Source: Mycobacteriaceae bacterium
GTDB taxonomy: Bacteria; Actinomycetota; Actinomycetes; Mycobacteriales; Mycobacteriaceae
Assembly: GCA_029977845.1 (NCBI GenBank)
Contig: JAPOKC010000007.1
Coordinates: forward strand, 25,529-89,528
Length of the DNA: 64,000 bases
Reading direction: 5' to 3'
Part shown: positions 18,371 to 28,522 of the stretch, piece after piece
How the letters are laid out: each line of letters starts with the position of its first letter
How positions within the stretch are numbered: the first letter of the stretch is position 1
Program-made: the position numbers and the translations under genes
Notes under the pieces: generated by a model
Database searches by the model: none
The model's input: the letters and a program-made list of their open reading frames with translations, nothing else
Told to the model about the DNA's origin: nothing

Positions 18371-19230
18371 TCGCCCGGTTCGAGCAGGGTGTCGGTCGTG
18401 TCGTGCGGTTCCGGCGTGCGCCGCGACCGGCGAAGTCTGCTCTCAAGACGGGCCGCCGCAGCCGACAGGGCGAAGTTGAGGCTGATCATCAGCACGGCGA
18501 TCACGATGAGCGCCGGAACGTAATTGCCGTACGTTGACCCGATGACGGTTCCCTGCCGCACCATCTCCAGGAAGGTGATCTGGTAGCCGATCGCGGTGTC
18601 CTTGAGTGCCACCACCAACTGGGAGACCAGCACCGGCAACATCGAGGTGATGGCCTGCGGCAGCAGGATCGAGCGCATGGTCTGCCCCCAGCTCAACCCC
18701 AACGCGGCGGCAGCCTCGCTCTGACCGCGCGGCAGAGCGCCGACGCCGGAGCGAACGATTTCGGCGATCACCGCGCCGTTGTAGAGGGTCAGACCCGTCA
18801 CCACGCCGGCCAGCGCCAGCTGTTTGGACGGGAACACGTCATAGAGCGCGAACAGGAAGTAAGCGAAGATCATCATGATCAGCACCGGGACGGCCCGGAA
18901 GAACTCGACGACGACCGCGCACAGCCGGCGGAGGGGTTTGGCGGGGGAGAGCCTGCCGACACCGAGGACCAAACCGAGGATCAGCGCCAGCACGATTGAC
19001 ACCGCCGCCGCGGTCAGGGTGCCCGCGATACCCGGCCACACGTAGGTCTTCCACAGATCGCCGGTGAGAAACGGCTTCCACTTGGCCGCGGTCAACTGCC
19101 CCTTGTCGGCGAGTCTGGTGATGACCGCCCAGATCACCAGAACCCCCACGGCCATGGTGGCTGCGGAGATGATGCGGTTTCGCACCAGTGCGCGCGGGCC
19201 CGGGGTGTCGAAGAGAACCGAGGATGGCAT
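18367..19230 (-). CDS. gluD: Glutamate ABC transporter permease GluD
   Basis: A 287-residue polar amino-acid ABC permease (HAAT/PAAT family). Five or so membrane helices are seen, with the EAA-loop typical of these permeases near EAAAALGLSWGQTMRSILLPQAITSMLPVLVSQLVVALKDTAIGYQITFLE. A charged cytoplasmic C-terminus (ARLESRLRRSRRTPEP) follows. It abuts gluC with no gap (gluC stop at 19231). In Corynebacterium the orthologous GluABCD imports glutamate; specificity here is inferred from gene order and similarity. Confidence 0.87.
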   Translation of the reverse strand: MPSSVLFDTPGPRALVRNRIISAATMAVGVLVIWAVITRLADKGQLTAAKWKPFLTGDLWKTYVWPGIAGTLTAAAVSIVLALILGLVLGVGRLSPAKPLRRLCAVVVEFFRAVPVLIMMIFAYFLFALYDVFPSKQLALAGVVTGLTLYNGAVIAEIVRSGVGALPRGQSEAAAALGLSWGQTMRSILLPQAITSMLPVLVSQLVVALKDTAIGYQITFLEMVRQGTVIGSTYGNYVPALIVIAVLMISLNFALSAAAARLESRLRRSRRTPEPHDTTDTLLEPGD

Positions 19231-19911
19231 CTACCTCACCACCGCCCAGCGCTTGCCGAGCCACCCGAACAGCAGACCCAACGGCAGCGTCAGCACCAGG
19301 AACCCGAGCGCGAAGATGCCGCCGACGATCAGCAGGGCCGCGGTGTTCTCGATCATCTCCTTCATCAGCAGAGCGGCCTCGGCGACCCCGATCGCCGAGG
19401 CGATGGTGGTGTTCTTGGTCAATGCGATCAGCACCGAACCGAGTGGGATGATCACCGCCCGAAAAGCCTGAGGCAGCAGGATCATGCGCAGGTTCTGCCC
19501 GAAGCTCAGACCCAGCGAGCGGGCCGCCTCGGCCTGGCCTGTCGGCACGGTGTTGACACCGGCGCGCACTGTTTCGCAGACGAAGGCTGCGGTGTAGACC
19601 GACAAGCCCAGCACCGCGAGGCGGAAATTGCTGTCGGCGATCGACGTCGGAGAGTCGGGATCGGCCAGTGTGATGCCGAGGGTCTGGGCCAAGCCGAACG
19701 AACAGAAAAGGATGATCAGCGTCAGGGGAGTGTTGCGCACCACGTTGACATAGGCGGCGCCCAGCCAGTTGAGCGGTGGCGTGGGTGCCAGGCGCATCGC
19801 GGCCAACAACGTTCCGACGATCAGTGCCCCGACTGCGGAGAGCGCTGTCAGTTCGATCGTGGTCCGGAACGCTTCGAAGATCTGGGCCCGGTACTCGTTG
19901 AAGATCTCCAC
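19231..19911 (-). CDS. gluC: Glutamate ABC transporter permease GluC
   Basis: A 226-residue membrane permease paired with GluD. Helices include TIELTALSAVGALIVGTLLAAMRLAPTPPL and LTLIILFCSFGLAQTLG. The EAA loop is GQAEAARSLGLSFGQNLRMILLPQAFRAVIIPLGSVLIALTKNTTIASAIGV, which docks with the ATPase. It starts 12 nt after gluB, with a GTG/ATG-region start at 19911. Part of gluA-B-C-D. Confidence 0.87.
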   Translation of the reverse strand: MEIFNEYRAQIFEAFRTTIELTALSAVGALIVGTLLAAMRLAPTPPLNWLGAAYVNVVRNTPLTLIILFCSFGLAQTLGITLADPDSPTSIADSNFRLAVLGLSVYTAAFVCETVRAGVNTVPTGQAEAARSLGLSFGQNLRMILLPQAFRAVIIPLGSVLIALTKNTTIASAIGVAEAALLMKEMIENTAALLIVGGIFALGFLVLTLPLGLLFGWLGKRWAVVR

Positions 19912-19923
19912 CCAGGAACGGCC

Positions 19924-20748
19924 TCAGCAGGCCGCGAGTGCGGGCGGCGCGGGAGTTGCGATTCCGGCCGGGCCCAGGTTCCTCTCGAACGCCGCAGCCC
20001 AGGCACCCTCGGTCTGCATCTTCTTCAGCGCGTCGGTGATCTTGGCGCACAGGGCGGTGTCACCCTTCTTCAACCCGATGCCGTAGCGCTCCTCGGAGAA
20101 TGGGGTGCCGACGATCTTGAACACTCCCGGTGATTGGGCCGCATAGCCGGCAAGGATCACCTCGTCGGTGGTCACTGCGTCGACCGCGCCGTTGCGCAGG
20201 GCCTCGACGCACGCCGAGTAGGTGTCGTACTGCTGCAACTGGACACCCGCGTACTTGTCCTTGATCCGCTGCGCCGGAGTCGACCCGGTGACCGAGCACA
20301 ACTTCTTGTTGTCCTGCAACGATTCCGCTCCGGTGATGCCGGTGTCGTCCGCGCGGACCAGCAGGCTCTGCCCGGTCAACAGGTAGGGTCCGGCAAAGCC
20401 CACCTTGTCCTTGCGCTTGTCGGTGATCGAGTACGTGGCGACGATGTAGCGCACCTGATCGTTTTGGATAAGGGTCTCGCGCTGCGCGGACGGCGATTCC
20501 TTCCACTCGATCTGGTCTGGGCTGTACCCGAGTTCCTTGGCGACGTACCGGGCCACCTCGACATCGAACCCGCTCAACTTTCCGTCCGGGTTCTTCATTC
20601 CCAGCCCCGGCTGGTCGAACTTCGTGCCGATGACGATGGTCTTGTCGCCTGTGCCTCCACCTCCGCATGCGGTGGCGGTGAGCGGCAACGTCAGAGCGAA
20701 CAGAGTGGCGCAGACGGTGCGCATGGACAGCGTCGACAGTTTGGGCAT
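19924..20748 (-). CDS. gluB: Glutamate-binding lipoprotein GluB
   Basis: A 274-residue solute-binding protein of the amino-acid ABC uptake system. The N-terminal signal ends in a lipobox with the lipidated cysteine at Cys28 (LTATAC), anchoring it outside the plasma membrane. The SBP_bac_3 domain follows: GTKFDQPGLGMKNPDGKLSGFDVEVARYVAKELGY and ERETLIQNDQVRYIVATYSITDKRKDKVGFAGPYL-type segments. The ATG has AAAGGA upstream. It sits 17 nt after gluA. Confidence 0.9.
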   Translation of the reverse strand: MPKLSTLSMRTVCATLFALTLPLTATACGGGGTGDKTIVIGTKFDQPGLGMKNPDGKLSGFDVEVARYVAKELGYSPDQIEWKESPSAQRETLIQNDQVRYIVATYSITDKRKDKVGFAGPYLLTGQSLLVRADDTGITGAESLQDNKKLCSVTGSTPAQRIKDKYAGVQLQQYDTYSACVEALRNGAVDAVTTDEVILAGYAAQSPGVFKIVGTPFSEERYGIGLKKGDTALCAKITDALKKMQTEGAWAAAFERNLGPAGIATPAPPALAAC

Positions 20749-20765
20749 GGTGGTTTCCTTTCGCC

Positions 20766-21518
20766 CTAGTGGCTGAGAATCTTGCCTAGGAAGTCTCTGG
20801 CGCGCGCCGAAACGGGGTTGGCGAAGAACTCTTCAGGTTCCGCGTCCTCGACGACGGCGCCGTCGGCCATGAACACCACGCGGTCTGCGGCCCGCCTGGC
20901 GAAGCCCATCTCATGGGTGACCACCACCATCGTCATACCCTCAGACGCCAGCGAGGTCATCACCGACAACACCTCGTTGACCATCTCCGGGTCCAGGGCA
21001 CTGGTCGGTTCGTCGAACAGCAGCACCTTCGGCTGCATCGCCAATGAGCGGGCGATGGCCACCCGCTGCTGCTGGCCGCCGGACAACTGCGACGGGTACT
21101 TGTCGGACTGGGTGGCCACCCCCACCCTTTCCAGCAGGGCCACAGCCCGCGTTCTGGCCTCCTCTGCCCCGACTTTGCGCACCTTTACCGGCGCGAGCAT
21201 CACGTTCTCGAGGATGGTCTTGTGGGCGAAGAGGTTGAACGACTGGAACACCATTCCGACTTCGGATCGCAGCTGCGCCAGTTTGCGGCCCTCGGCGGGC
21301 AGCACCTCGCCGTCGATGGCGATACTTCCGGAGTCGACCGTCTCGAGCCGGTTGATGATCCGGCACAGGGTGGACTTGCCCGATCCGGACGGCCCCAGCA
21401 CCACGACGACCTGTCCGCGGGCGATATCGAGGTTGATGTCTCTGAGCACATGCAGGGCGCCGAAGTGCTTGTTCACGCCCTTGATCGAGATCATCGGGAC
21501 TGCCGCGCCCTCAGCCAT
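20766..21518 (-). CDS. gluA: Glutamate ABC transporter ATPase GluA
   Basis: A 250-residue ABC ATPase that powers the GluBCD importer. Walker A is GPSGSGKST, the signature LSGGQQQR and Walker [16 protein letters not shown], with the H-loop [20 protein letters not shown]. The start at 21518 is preferred because a TATGGT -10 (21525-21530, minus strand) lies 6 nt before the ATG. The frame extends further upstream through miaB-antisense sequence without similarity. The internal ATG of [12 protein letters not shown] is a shorter alternative. First gene of gluABCD, divergent from miaB. Confidence 0.92.
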   Translation of the reverse strand: MAEGAAVPMISIKGVNKHFGALHVLRDINLDIARGQVVVVLGPSGSGKSTLCRIINRLETVDSGSIAIDGEVLPAEGRKLAQLRSEVGMVFQSFNLFAHKTILENVMLAPVKVRKVGAEEARTRAVALLERVGVATQSDKYPSQLSGGQQQRVAIARSLAMQPKVLLFDEPTSALDPEMVNEVLSVMTSLASEGMTMVVVTHEMGFARRAADRVVFMADGAVVEDAEPEEFFANPVSARARDFLGKILSH

Positions 21519-21524
21519 GAGCAG

Positions 21525-21556
21525 ACCATACCCACGATTTCCGGCCTCCGTACCAT
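21525..21556. promoter_or_regulatory. Divergent -10 hexamers of gluA and miaB
   Basis: Minus-strand TATGGT (21525-21530) lies 6 nt before the gluA ATG. Plus-strand TACCAT (21551-21556) lies 7 nt before GTG 21564 of miaB. Only 20 bp separate them, so each -35 region lies in or over the other promoter. Confidence 0.55.
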
Positions 21557-21563
21557 GTCTTGC

Positions 21564-23060
21564 GTGACGTCGGCGCTGCAGCAGGGACGGACCTATCAGG
21601 TCCGCACCCACGGCTGCCAGATGAACGTGCACGACTCCGAACGGCTGGCCGGGCTGTTGGAGGCGGCCGGTTACCGTCCTGCTCCCGAGGGCACCGACGC
21701 CGATGTGGTGGTGTTCAACACCTGCGCGGTGCGCGAGAACGCCGATAACAAGCTCTACGGCAACATCAGCCACCTCGCGCCGCGCAAACAGGCCGATCCC
21801 GACATGCAGATCGCCGTCGGCGGATGCCTGGCGCAGAAGGACCGTGAGGAGGTCCTCAGGCGGGCGCCGTGGGTCGACGTGGTGTTCGGCACCCACAACA
21901 TCGGCTCGCTGCCCGCCCTGCTGGATCGGGCCCGGCACAACCGTAAGGCCCAGGTGGAGATCGCCGAGGCGCTGCAGGAGTTCCCCTCGGCATTGCCGGC
22001 TTCGCGTGATTCCGCCTACGCGGCATGGGTTTCCATCTCGGTCGGCTGCAACAACACCTGCACGTTCTGCATCGTCCCGTCGCTGCGCGGCAAGGAGTTG
22101 GACCGTAGGCCGTCGGACGTCATCGCCGAGATGCGCTCACTGGTGGATCAGGGCGTTCTGGAGATCACCCTGCTGGGCCAGAACGTGAACGCATACGGGG
22201 TGTCCTTCGCCGATCCCCAGACTCCCCGTGACCGCGGGGCGTTTGCCGCGCTGCTGCGCGAGTGCGGCCGGATCGACGGTCTGGAGCGGGTCCGCTTCAC
22301 CTCTCCGCATCCGGCGGAGTTCACCGATGACGTCATCGAAGCGATGGCGCAGACGCCCAATGTCTGCCCGGCATTGCACATGCCGTTGCAATCCGGTTCG
22401 GACCGGGTTCTGCGCGCGATGCGCCGCTCCTACCGGGCGGAGAAGTACCTGGGCATCATCGAACGGGTGCGCGCCGCTATGCCGCACGCCGCGATCACCA
22501 CCGACGTGATCGTCGGTTTCCCCGGCGAGGCGGAGGAGGACTTCGCCGCTACCCTTGATGTGGTGCGCGCGGCCCGGTTCTCGGCGGCATTCACGTTCCA
22601 GTACTCGCGGCGGCCCGGTACACCCGCGGCCGAAATGGACGGTCAGCTCTCCAAAGACGTTGTACAGGAACGGTATATGCGTCTGATCGACCTTCAGGAA
22701 CAGATCTCGTTCGAGGAGAATCAGGCATTGATCGGCACGGGTGTCGAACTACTGGTCGCCATCGGCGAGGGCCGTAAGGACGCTGCTACGGCGCGGATGT
22801 CGGGTCGGGCTCGCGACGGCCGCCTGGTGCACTTCGCGGCTGACCCGTCGCAGGTGCGGCCCGGTGACGTGGTGATCACGACTGTGACCGCAGCGGCGCC
22901 GCATCATCTGATCGCCGATGCACCACTGCTCTCGCATCGGCGGACCAGGGCCGGTGACGCGCACGCCGCCGGGTTGCGACCACGGACAGTCGGCCTCGGA
23001 CTTCCCCCCGTCGGCGGGCCGCCCCCGAACCAACCGATCAGCACAGGATGTGACCGATGA
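21564..23060 (+). CDS. miaB: tRNA (i6A37) methylthiotransferase MiaB
   Basis: Radical-SAM enzyme that adds a methylthio group to i6A37 in tRNA, after MiaA. It has 498 residues. The N-terminal UPF0004 domain carries the auxiliary-cluster cysteines in THGCQMN (Cys18), NTCAVRENA and GGCLAQ. The radical-SAM CxxxCxxC is CNNTCTFC, and a TRAM domain follows. The C-terminal 50 residues are a low-complexity extension. GTG 21564 is preferred over ATG 21555 because of the TACCAT -10. miaA lies 5 kb downstream on the same strand. Confidence 0.95.
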   Translation: MTSALQQGRTYQVRTHGCQMNVHDSERLAGLLEAAGYRPAPEGTDADVVVFNTCAVRENADNKLYGNISHLAPRKQADPDMQIAVGGCLAQKDREEVLRRAPWVDVVFGTHNIGSLPALLDRARHNRKAQVEIAEALQEFPSALPASRDSAYAAWVSISVGCNNTCTFCIVPSLRGKELDRRPSDVIAEMRSLVDQGVLEITLLGQNVNAYGVSFADPQTPRDRGAFAALLRECGRIDGLERVRFTSPHPAEFTDDVIEAMAQTPNVCPALHMPLQSGSDRVLRAMRRSYRAEKYLGIIERVRAAMPHAAITTDVIVGFPGEAEEDFAATLDVVRAARFSAAFTFQYSRRPGTPAAEMDGQLSKDVVQERYMRLIDLQEQISFEENQALIGTGVELLVAIGEGRKDAATARMSGRARDGRLVHFAADPSQVRPGDVVITTVTAAAPHHLIADAPLLSHRRTRAGDAHAAGLRPRTVGLGLPPVGGPPPNQPISTGCDR

Positions 23061-23635
23061 GCCCGGATCCCGACGACCACTTCGCGGCCTACAAGGCCGA
23101 ACTCGAGGCCGCCGAACGACGGGTGGCCCGTGAGATCGACCCCGGTCTGCGGGGCGTGGTGGTGGCGATCCTGGTGTTCGTCCTGGTGGTCTCGTTCATC
23201 CTTCCGCACACCGGCGGGGCCCGCGGCGTTGATGTGCTGATCGGCGACGACAAGGCGATCAGTGTCGGGATCGCGCTCCCGTCGCGGATCTTCACCTGGC
23301 TGGCCCTGGTGTTCGGGATCGGCTTCTCGATGCTGGCGCTGCTGACCCGGCGCTGGACGCTGGCCTGGATCGCGGCTGCGGGAACCGCGGTGTCCATCCC
23401 GATCGGCATGCTGGCGATCTGGTCGCGTCAGACCGTCACGCACGGCGAACCCGGGCCGGGCATCGGGCTGATCGTCGCCTGGATCACGGTGATCGTGCTG
23501 ACGTTCCACTGGGTGCGGGTGATCTGGACCCGTACCGCGGTGCAACTGGCGGCCGAGGCGCAGCGTCGTGAGGATGCGGCGCGGCTACAGCCACGGTCAC
23601 TGCTGGACGGACTGGAGAAGCCCGAGGAGGGCTAG
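23057..23635 (+). CDS. Conserved membrane protein (Rv2732c-like)
   Basis: A 192-residue membrane protein conserved next to miaB in mycobacteria. A charged N-terminus ([19 protein letters not shown]) precedes four hydrophobic helices: about 33-52 ([18 protein letters not shown]), 77-96, 102-121 and 136-155. A cytoplasmic Arg/Gln-rich tail follows. No enzymatic motif is recognised. The ATG overlaps the miaB stop as ATGA, indicating translational coupling. Confidence 0.82.
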   Translation: MSPDPDDHFAAYKAELEAAERRVAREIDPGLRGVVVAILVFVLVVSFILPHTGGARGVDVLIGDDKAISVGIALPSRIFTWLALVFGIGFSMLALLTRRWTLAWIAAAGTAVSIPIGMLAIWSRQTVTHGEPGPGIGLIVAWITVIVLTFHWVRVIWTRTAVQLAAEAQRREDAARLQPRSLLDGLEKPEEG

Positions 23636-23645
23636 CGTCTCTCCG

Positions 23646-25019
23646 CTATCGCTTTTTCGCGACGGCCTGTACGGCAGCGGTCGCCCACTCCCGCCACTGC
23701 TCCGCGCTGGCACGGGCTTCGGCGGCCTCCTTGGTGCGGCCGGCCGCTTCGGCCTTCTCGGCCTGGCGTTCGAACTGCTCGACCCGGGCCTGGAACTGCT
23801 CGGCGCGGGCCGCGGCCTCCGGGTCGACGCGGCCGGCATCGGCGGCGTCGCGGATCCTCTTCTCGACGACACGCAGTCGTCGCTCCAGTTCCGGCCCGCG
23901 TTCCCGTGAGGCCTTACCGGTGTCGTCCCACTTGTCGGTGATCGCGCGCAGTGCGGCCTGGGCGGCCTTGGGATTAGAGGCGTCGATCCTCTCGGCCTCG
24001 GCCAGCAGACGCTCCTTGGCCTCGGTGTTGGCGGCGAATTCCGCGTCACGCTCGGCACTGACCGCGTTGCGGGCGGCGAAGAAGGTGTCCTGGGCCTTCT
24101 TGAATCGCTGCCAGAGCGTCTCGTCGACGTCCTTGGCGGCGCGCCCGGCGGCCTTCCATTCGTCGAGTAGCCCCCGGAATTTGGCGGCCGTCGGGGCCCA
24201 GTCGGTCGACGCGGAGAGTTCCTCGGCCCGCTCGCACAGTTTCTCCTTGGCGGTGCGGGCGCCGGCCCGCTCCTTGTCGAGCTCGGAGAAGTGCGAGCCG
24301 CGCCGGCGATTGAACGCATCGCGGGCCGCCGAGTAGCGCTTCCACAGCGCGTCGTCGGTCTTGCGGTCCAGACCGGAGATGGTCCGCCACTCGTCCAGGA
24401 TGGCCCGCATCCGGTCGCCTGCGGACTTCCACTGGGTGGCGTTGGCGGCCAGGTCCTCCGCCTCGACGGCCAGGGCCTCCTTGCGGGCGGTCTGTGCGGC
24501 ACGCTGTTCGTCGCGTCGGGCGCGCTCAGCCTGGGCGGCCTCGTCGGCATGGTCGGTGATGACCGCCAGTCGCGCCGCCAGAGCATCGACATCACCCAAA
24601 ACGCTTGCCGTGGGAAGGGATTCGGCCAGCGCTGCCGCGGCGGCCCGTATCTTGCGGGCGTCGCCGGTGCCCGACACCAGCCGGGTCTCCATCAGTGTGA
24701 CCTCGGTTGCCAGATCGTCGAAGCGGCGTCCGAAGTGGGCGTAGGCGGCCTCGGCGTCACCGGCCTGCCAGGAACCGACCACCCGCTCGCCCGTCGAGGT
24801 GATCAGGTACACCGTTCCGTCGTCGGCCACCCGGCCGAACCGGTGCGGGTCGCTGGCCGGCGGAAGCAGCGGGGGCTGGGTTGGCTGATGCGGCCGGGGG
24901 CCCGGACGCACGGGTCCGGGCCGGGGACCGGGCAGGGGGGTGGGCGGGGCAGGGGGTGTGGCGGTGGGTGTGGGGCTGGGCGCGGGGGGGTCGCCGGTGG
25001 AGATGTCGTCGCTCGTCAT
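23646..25019 (-). CDS. DUF349 domain protein
   Basis: A 457-residue cytoplasmic protein orthologous to Rv2731. The first 60 residues are strongly Pro-rich ([15 protein letters not shown]). [37 protein letters not shown] follows, then several DUF349 helical repeats with the W-K-x-A-G-R motif ([35 protein letters not shown]). The C-terminus is coiled coil rich in Glu/Ala/Arg. DUF349 proteins are widespread and of uncertain role. ATG 25019 is preferred; a GTG at 25034 is in frame. Confidence 0.83.
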   Translation of the reverse strand: MTSDDISTGDPPAPSPTPTATPPAPPTPLPGPRPGPVRPGPRPHQPTQPPLLPPASDPHRFGRVADDGTVYLITSTGERVVGSWQAGDAEAAYAHFGRRFDDLATEVTLMETRLVSGTGDARKIRAAAAALAESLPTASVLGDVDALAARLAVITDHADEAAQAERARRDEQRAAQTARKEALAVEAEDLAANATQWKSAGDRMRAILDEWRTISGLDRKTDDALWKRYSAARDAFNRRRGSHFSELDKERAGARTAKEKLCERAEELSASTDWAPTAAKFRGLLDEWKAAGRAAKDVDETLWQRFKKAQDTFFAARNAVSAERDAEFAANTEAKERLLAEAERIDASNPKAAQAALRAITDKWDDTGKASRERGPELERRLRVVEKRIRDAADAGRVDPEAAARAEQFQARVEQFERQAEKAEAAGRTKEAAEARASAEQWREWATAAVQAVAKKR

Positions 25020-25124
25020 GGACTCAGCCTTCACATGCCTGCCGCGCGAAGCGGCTCCGGTTTTGCGGTGTGGACCGGACTCGCCTGCCCACCGTGGGTA
25101 TTGAACCAGGTGGGTGTGGGCTGT

Positions 25125-25150
25125 GTTGGATGTATCGAGTTGGATGTATC
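25125..25150. repeat. 12-bp direct repeat upstream of the DMT-like transporter gene
   Basis: GTTGGATGTATC occurs twice (25125-25136 and 25139-25150) separated by GA, a 14-bp period. It lies directly upstream of the GTG at 25154, in the divergent gap with the DUF349 gene. Operator or replication slippage are both possible. Confidence 0.6.
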
Positions 25151-25153
25151 AAC

Positions 25154-26017
25154 GTGGCCAAGACCGATATCGCCGCCCTGCTGGCCCTTGCCGCGGCATT
25201 CTTCATCGCCGTAGGCGATGTGATCCACCAGCGGTCGGCCCAGGACGTCACCGCGGAGCCGGTCGGGCATCTGGAACTGTTCCTGCGGCTGCTGCGCGAC
25301 CGGCAGTGGTGGGTGGGTTCGCTGGTATCCGCGCTGGGTTTCGGATGCCAGGCCGCGGCACTGGGACTTGGGTCGGTGCTGCTGGTGCAGGCCCTGCTGG
25401 TCACCTCGCTGCTGTTCGCGCTGCCGATTCACGCCAGGACGACCCGTCGTCCGGTGGCCCGTTCCCAGTGGCTGTGGGCGGCGCTGCTGGCCGCCGCGGT
25501 GGCAGTGATCGTGACAGTCGGCAACCCGACCGAGGGTCACAGCCGCGCGGGTCTCGAGGTGTGGGTCTGGGTCATCGCCGTGCTGGCGCCGGTGCTGGTG
25601 CTCTGCGTCGCCGGTGCCCGGGTGATGGCCGGCCGGCCCGCGGCCGCGGTGCTGCTCGGTGTGGTCTCCGGATCGCTGTGGGGGGTGTTCGCTGTGCTGA
25701 CCAAGGGTGTCGTCGGGCGTCTCGAGCACGGTCTGGGGGCACTGCTGGCGGCACCGGAGTTCTACGCCTGGGCATTGCTGGCGGTCGTGGCGACCGCCTT
25801 CCAGCAGTTCTCGTTCCGCGCGGGTTCCCTGACCGCGTCGCTGCCGACCATGACGGTCGCCGAACCGGCGGTCGCGGCGATTCTGGGCGTGGTGCTGCTC
25901 GGGGAGACCGTGCGCCCGGGCGATGACGGCTGGGTGCTGCTCATCACCGCGGTGGTGGCGATGGTGATCGCCACCACCGCACTGGCCCGCAGTGAGGCAA
26001 CCGCGGACGCCGTCTAG
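25154..26017 (+). CDS. DMT/EamA-like integral membrane protein
   Basis: A 287-residue, nearly all-hydrophobic protein with about nine to ten membrane helices in two repeats (Rv2729c-like). It starts VAKTDIAALLALAAAFFIAVGDVIHQRSAQ and contains SLWGVFAVLTKGVVGRLEHG and FQQFSFRAGSLTASLPTMTVAEPAVAAILGVVLLGETVRPGDDGW; the AEPxxAxxLGxxLLGE segment is the typical second-repeat motif of EamA transporters. The substrate is unknown. The start is GTG 25154 or ATG 25130. Its TAG stop is the first half of the -10 of the next gene. Confidence 0.8.
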   Translation: MAKTDIAALLALAAAFFIAVGDVIHQRSAQDVTAEPVGHLELFLRLLRDRQWWVGSLVSALGFGCQAAALGLGSVLLVQALLVTSLLFALPIHARTTRRPVARSQWLWAALLAAAVAVIVTVGNPTEGHSRAGLEVWVWVIAVLAPVLVLCVAGARVMAGRPAAAVLLGVVSGSLWGVFAVLTKGVVGRLEHGLGALLAAPEFYAWALLAVVATAFQQFSFRAGSLTASLPTMTVAEPAVAAILGVVLLGETVRPGDDGWVLLITAVVAMVIATTALARSEATADAV

Positions 26018-26020
26018 CGT
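26015..26020 (+). promoter_or_regulatory. -10 hexamer overlapping a stop codon (Rv2728c-like gene)
   Basis: TAGCGT starts with the TAG stop of the preceding gene and lies 7 nt before the GTG at 26028, the first gene of a miaA-dapF-hflX cluster. Leaderless start inferred. Confidence 0.5.
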
Positions 26021-26027
26021 TGTTCCC

Positions 26028-26711
26028 GTGTTGACGGCCATCGCACTGACCCCCTCGGCCCCGGTTCTGGTGCCCGAATTGGCGGGCGCGGCCGCCGCCG
26101 AGGTCGCCGGTATCCGGGCCGCGGCCATCGAGGCAGCATCGGCACTTCCGGATCAGTGGATCGCCGTCGGAGTCGGCCCGCAGGACATGGTGATCACCCG
26201 CACCCGCGGGACCTTTGCCGGATACGGAGCCGACGTCGAGGTCGCGCTGTGTCCCGACGCGCCCGGGCCGGTGGCGGACTTGCCGCTGTGTGCGGTGTTC
26301 GCGGGCTGGCTGCGTGGACAGGCCAATCCCCAAGCAGCAGTGTCGGTTCGGGTTCACCGGCACGATCTGAGCGCGGAGGAGTCGGTGGCCCGCGGCAGAC
26401 TGCTCCGTGATCTCGTCGACGCCGAACCCGAACCGATCGGGATCCTGGTGGTGGCCGACGGGTGCAAGACCCTCGGACCCTCGGCGCCCGGCGGGGAGGA
26501 CCCCGACGCACAGCAGGCCCAGTCCGCTCTCGACGACGCACTGGCGACCGGAGACACCGCGGCCCTGACCCGGCTGCCCGACGGCGTCGTGGGACGGGTC
26601 GCCTATCAGGTGCTGGCAGGCCTGGTCGGAACCGGTCCCAGATCGGCGCAGGAGCTGTTCGGCGGCGCGCCCTTCGGTGTGGGCTACTTCGTCGGTGTCT
26701 GGTCCCCATGA
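26028..26711 (+). CDS. Rv2728c-like protein, class III extradiol dioxygenase B-like fold
   Basis: A 227-residue Ala-rich protein conserved upstream of miaA in mycobacteria. The N-terminus ([38 protein letters not shown]) and [18 protein letters not shown] resemble the subunit-B fold of class III extradiol dioxygenases, as I recall from family annotation. The complete iron-binding His/His/Glu set is not evident, so catalysis is doubtful. GTG start 7 nt after TAGCGT. Its TGA overlaps the miaA ATG. Confidence 0.72.
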   Translation: MLTAIALTPSAPVLVPELAGAAAAEVAGIRAAAIEAASALPDQWIAVGVGPQDMVITRTRGTFAGYGADVEVALCPDAPGPVADLPLCAVFAGWLRGQANPQAAVSVRVHRHDLSAEESVARGRLLRDLVDAEPEPIGILVVADGCKTLGPSAPGGEDPDAQQAQSALDDALATGDTAALTRLPDGVVGRVAYQVLAGLVGTGPRSAQELFGGAPFGVGYFVGVWSP

Positions 26712-27628
26712 GCAGCCGGCCGATCGCGATAGTCGGGCCTACCGGCACCGGCAAGTCTGATCTCGCGGTCGAGGTCGCCGTCCGGCTCGGCGGGGAGGTG
26801 GTCAACGCCGACGCCATGCAGCAGTACCGGGGGATGGACATCGGCACCGCCAAGCTCCGCAGCGGAGAGCGTCGGGGTGTCGCCCACCACCAGCTCGACG
26901 TGCTGGACGTCACCGCCACCGCCACTGTCGCGCGCTACCAGCAGGCCGCGGTCGCCGATGTCGAGGCGATCGCCGCGCGCGGGGCCGTGCCGATCATCGT
27001 CGGCGGGTCGATGATGTACGTCCAGTCGCTGCTGGACGACTGGGATTTTCCGGCGACCGATCCGGCGACGCGGGCACGCTGGGAGCATCGGCTGGCTGAC
27101 ATCGGGGTGGCCGCCCTGCACGCCGAACTGGCCCGGGCCGATCCGGCCGCCGCCACGGCGATCCTGACCACCGACGGCCGGCGAATCGTGCGGGCGCTGG
27201 AGGTCATTGAGCTGACCGGTCAGCCGTTCGCCGCTTCGGCACCTGCCATCGGCGTGCCTCGCTGGGACACCGTGATCATCGGATTAGACCGGGACACAAC
27301 GGATCTCGATGCAAGATTGGCCCGCAGGACAGATCTGATGTTTGACAAGGGGCTGGCCGATGAGGTCAGCTCACTGCTCGATCAAGGCCTGCGGGACGGT
27401 GTCACCGCGCGTCGCGCACTCGGCTACTCCCAGGTCCTCGATGCACTCGATGCCGGGGGCGGTGCCGACGTGATGGCCGAGGCGCACGAGCTGACCTTCA
27501 TCGGCACCCGCCGATACGTCCGTCGCCAGCGGTCCTGGTTTCGGCGTGACCACCGGATCCGCTGGATCGACGGCGCCGGCGGTGACCTCGCCGACGCGGT
27601 GATCCGGCACTGGCGCGACGTATCCTGA
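26708..27628 (+). CDS. miaA: tRNA dimethylallyltransferase MiaA
   Basis: MiaA prenylates A37 of tRNAs reading UNN codons using dimethylallyl diphosphate, giving the substrate of MiaB. The 306 residues include the P-loop GPTGTGKS (10-17), [17 protein letters not shown], the [15 protein letters not shown] loop, [11 protein letters not shown] and the C-terminal [16 protein letters not shown] motif. The ATG overlaps the TGA of the preceding gene (ATGA). It is followed 7 nt later by dapF in the same operon. Confidence 0.95.
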   Translation: MSSRPIAIVGPTGTGKSDLAVEVAVRLGGEVVNADAMQQYRGMDIGTAKLRSGERRGVAHHQLDVLDVTATATVARYQQAAVADVEAIAARGAVPIIVGGSMMYVQSLLDDWDFPATDPATRARWEHRLADIGVAALHAELARADPAAATAILTTDGRRIVRALEVIELTGQPFAASAPAIGVPRWDTVIIGLDRDTTDLDARLARRTDLMFDKGLADEVSSLLDQGLRDGVTARRALGYSQVLDALDAGGGADVMAEAHELTFIGTRRYVRRQRSWFRRDHRIRWIDGAGGDLADAVIRHWRDVS

Positions 27629-27635
27629 CAAGCAA

Positions 27636-28505
27636 ATGAAATTCGCCAAGGGGCACGGGACGCAGAACGACTTCGTCGTGCTGCCGGACCTGCCGGGAAG
27701 CCTGGATCTCAAGCCCGCCGCGGTGGCCGCACTCTGCGATCGCCGGCGCGGGCTCGGCGCCGACGGAGTGCTGCGGGTGACCACCGCCGCGGTGGCGGTC
27801 GGCGGCGGTGTGCTCGACCGGCTTCCCGACGGGGTCGGTGGCGAGGACTGGTACATGGACTACCGCAACGCCGACGGTTCGGTCGCGCAGATGTGCGGTA
27901 ACGGGGTTCGGGTCTTCGCCCATTACCTGCGGGTCAGCGGTCTGGAGACCCGCGCGGAGTTCGTGGTGGTGACCCTGGCCGGACCGCGCCCCGTCGTCAT
28001 CGGCCACGTCGACGAGGTCAACGCAGAGGTCACCGTCGAGATGGGACAGGTCACCCGGATGGGCACCGGAACGGCGACGGTCGGCGGGCGCAGATTTGCC
28101 GGTCTGGCGGTCGACGTCGGCAACCCGCATCTGGCCTGCCTGGATCCCGGCCTCACCGAGGCAGGTCTGGCGGCGTTGGCCGTCTCCGATCCGGTCGGCT
28201 TCGATCGCGACCAGTTCCCCGACGGTGTCAACGTCGAGATCCTCACCGCACCGGTCGACGGAGCAGTCCGGATGCGGGTGCATGAACGCGGAGTCGGTGA
28301 GACCAGATCGTGCGGGACCGGAACGGTCGCCGCGACTGCGGCCGCGCTGGCCCATCAGGGCGCGCACACCGGATCGGTGCGGGTGCGGGTGCCGGGCGGC
28401 GAGGTCGGGGTCGAGATCACCGAGACCACCAGCTACCTGCGTGGTCCATCGGTACTGCTGGCGCAGGGCGAGATCGCCGATGCCTGGTGGAATGCGCAGA
28501 ACTGA
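27636..28505 (+). CDS. dapF: Diaminopimelate epimerase
   Basis: DapF converts LL- to meso-diaminopimelate for peptidoglycan and lysine, without a cofactor. The 289 residues have two homologous halves. The two active-site cysteines appear in [13 protein letters not shown] and in [26 protein letters not shown] at the N-terminus and [12 protein letters not shown] are also family features. The ATG lies 7 nt after miaA. It ends 17 nt before hflX, with a duplicated start-like sequence between them. Confidence 0.96.
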   Translation: MKFAKGHGTQNDFVVLPDLPGSLDLKPAAVAALCDRRRGLGADGVLRVTTAAVAVGGGVLDRLPDGVGGEDWYMDYRNADGSVAQMCGNGVRVFAHYLRVSGLETRAEFVVVTLAGPRPVVIGHVDEVNAEVTVEMGQVTRMGTGTATVGGRRFAGLAVDVGNPHLACLDPGLTEAGLAALAVSDPVGFDRDQFPDGVNVEILTAPVDGAVRMRVHERGVGETRSCGTGTVAATAAALAHQGAHTGSVRVRVPGGEVGVEITETTSYLRGPSVLLAQGEIADAWWNAQN

Positions 28506-28522
28506 CGTATGACGGACACCGT

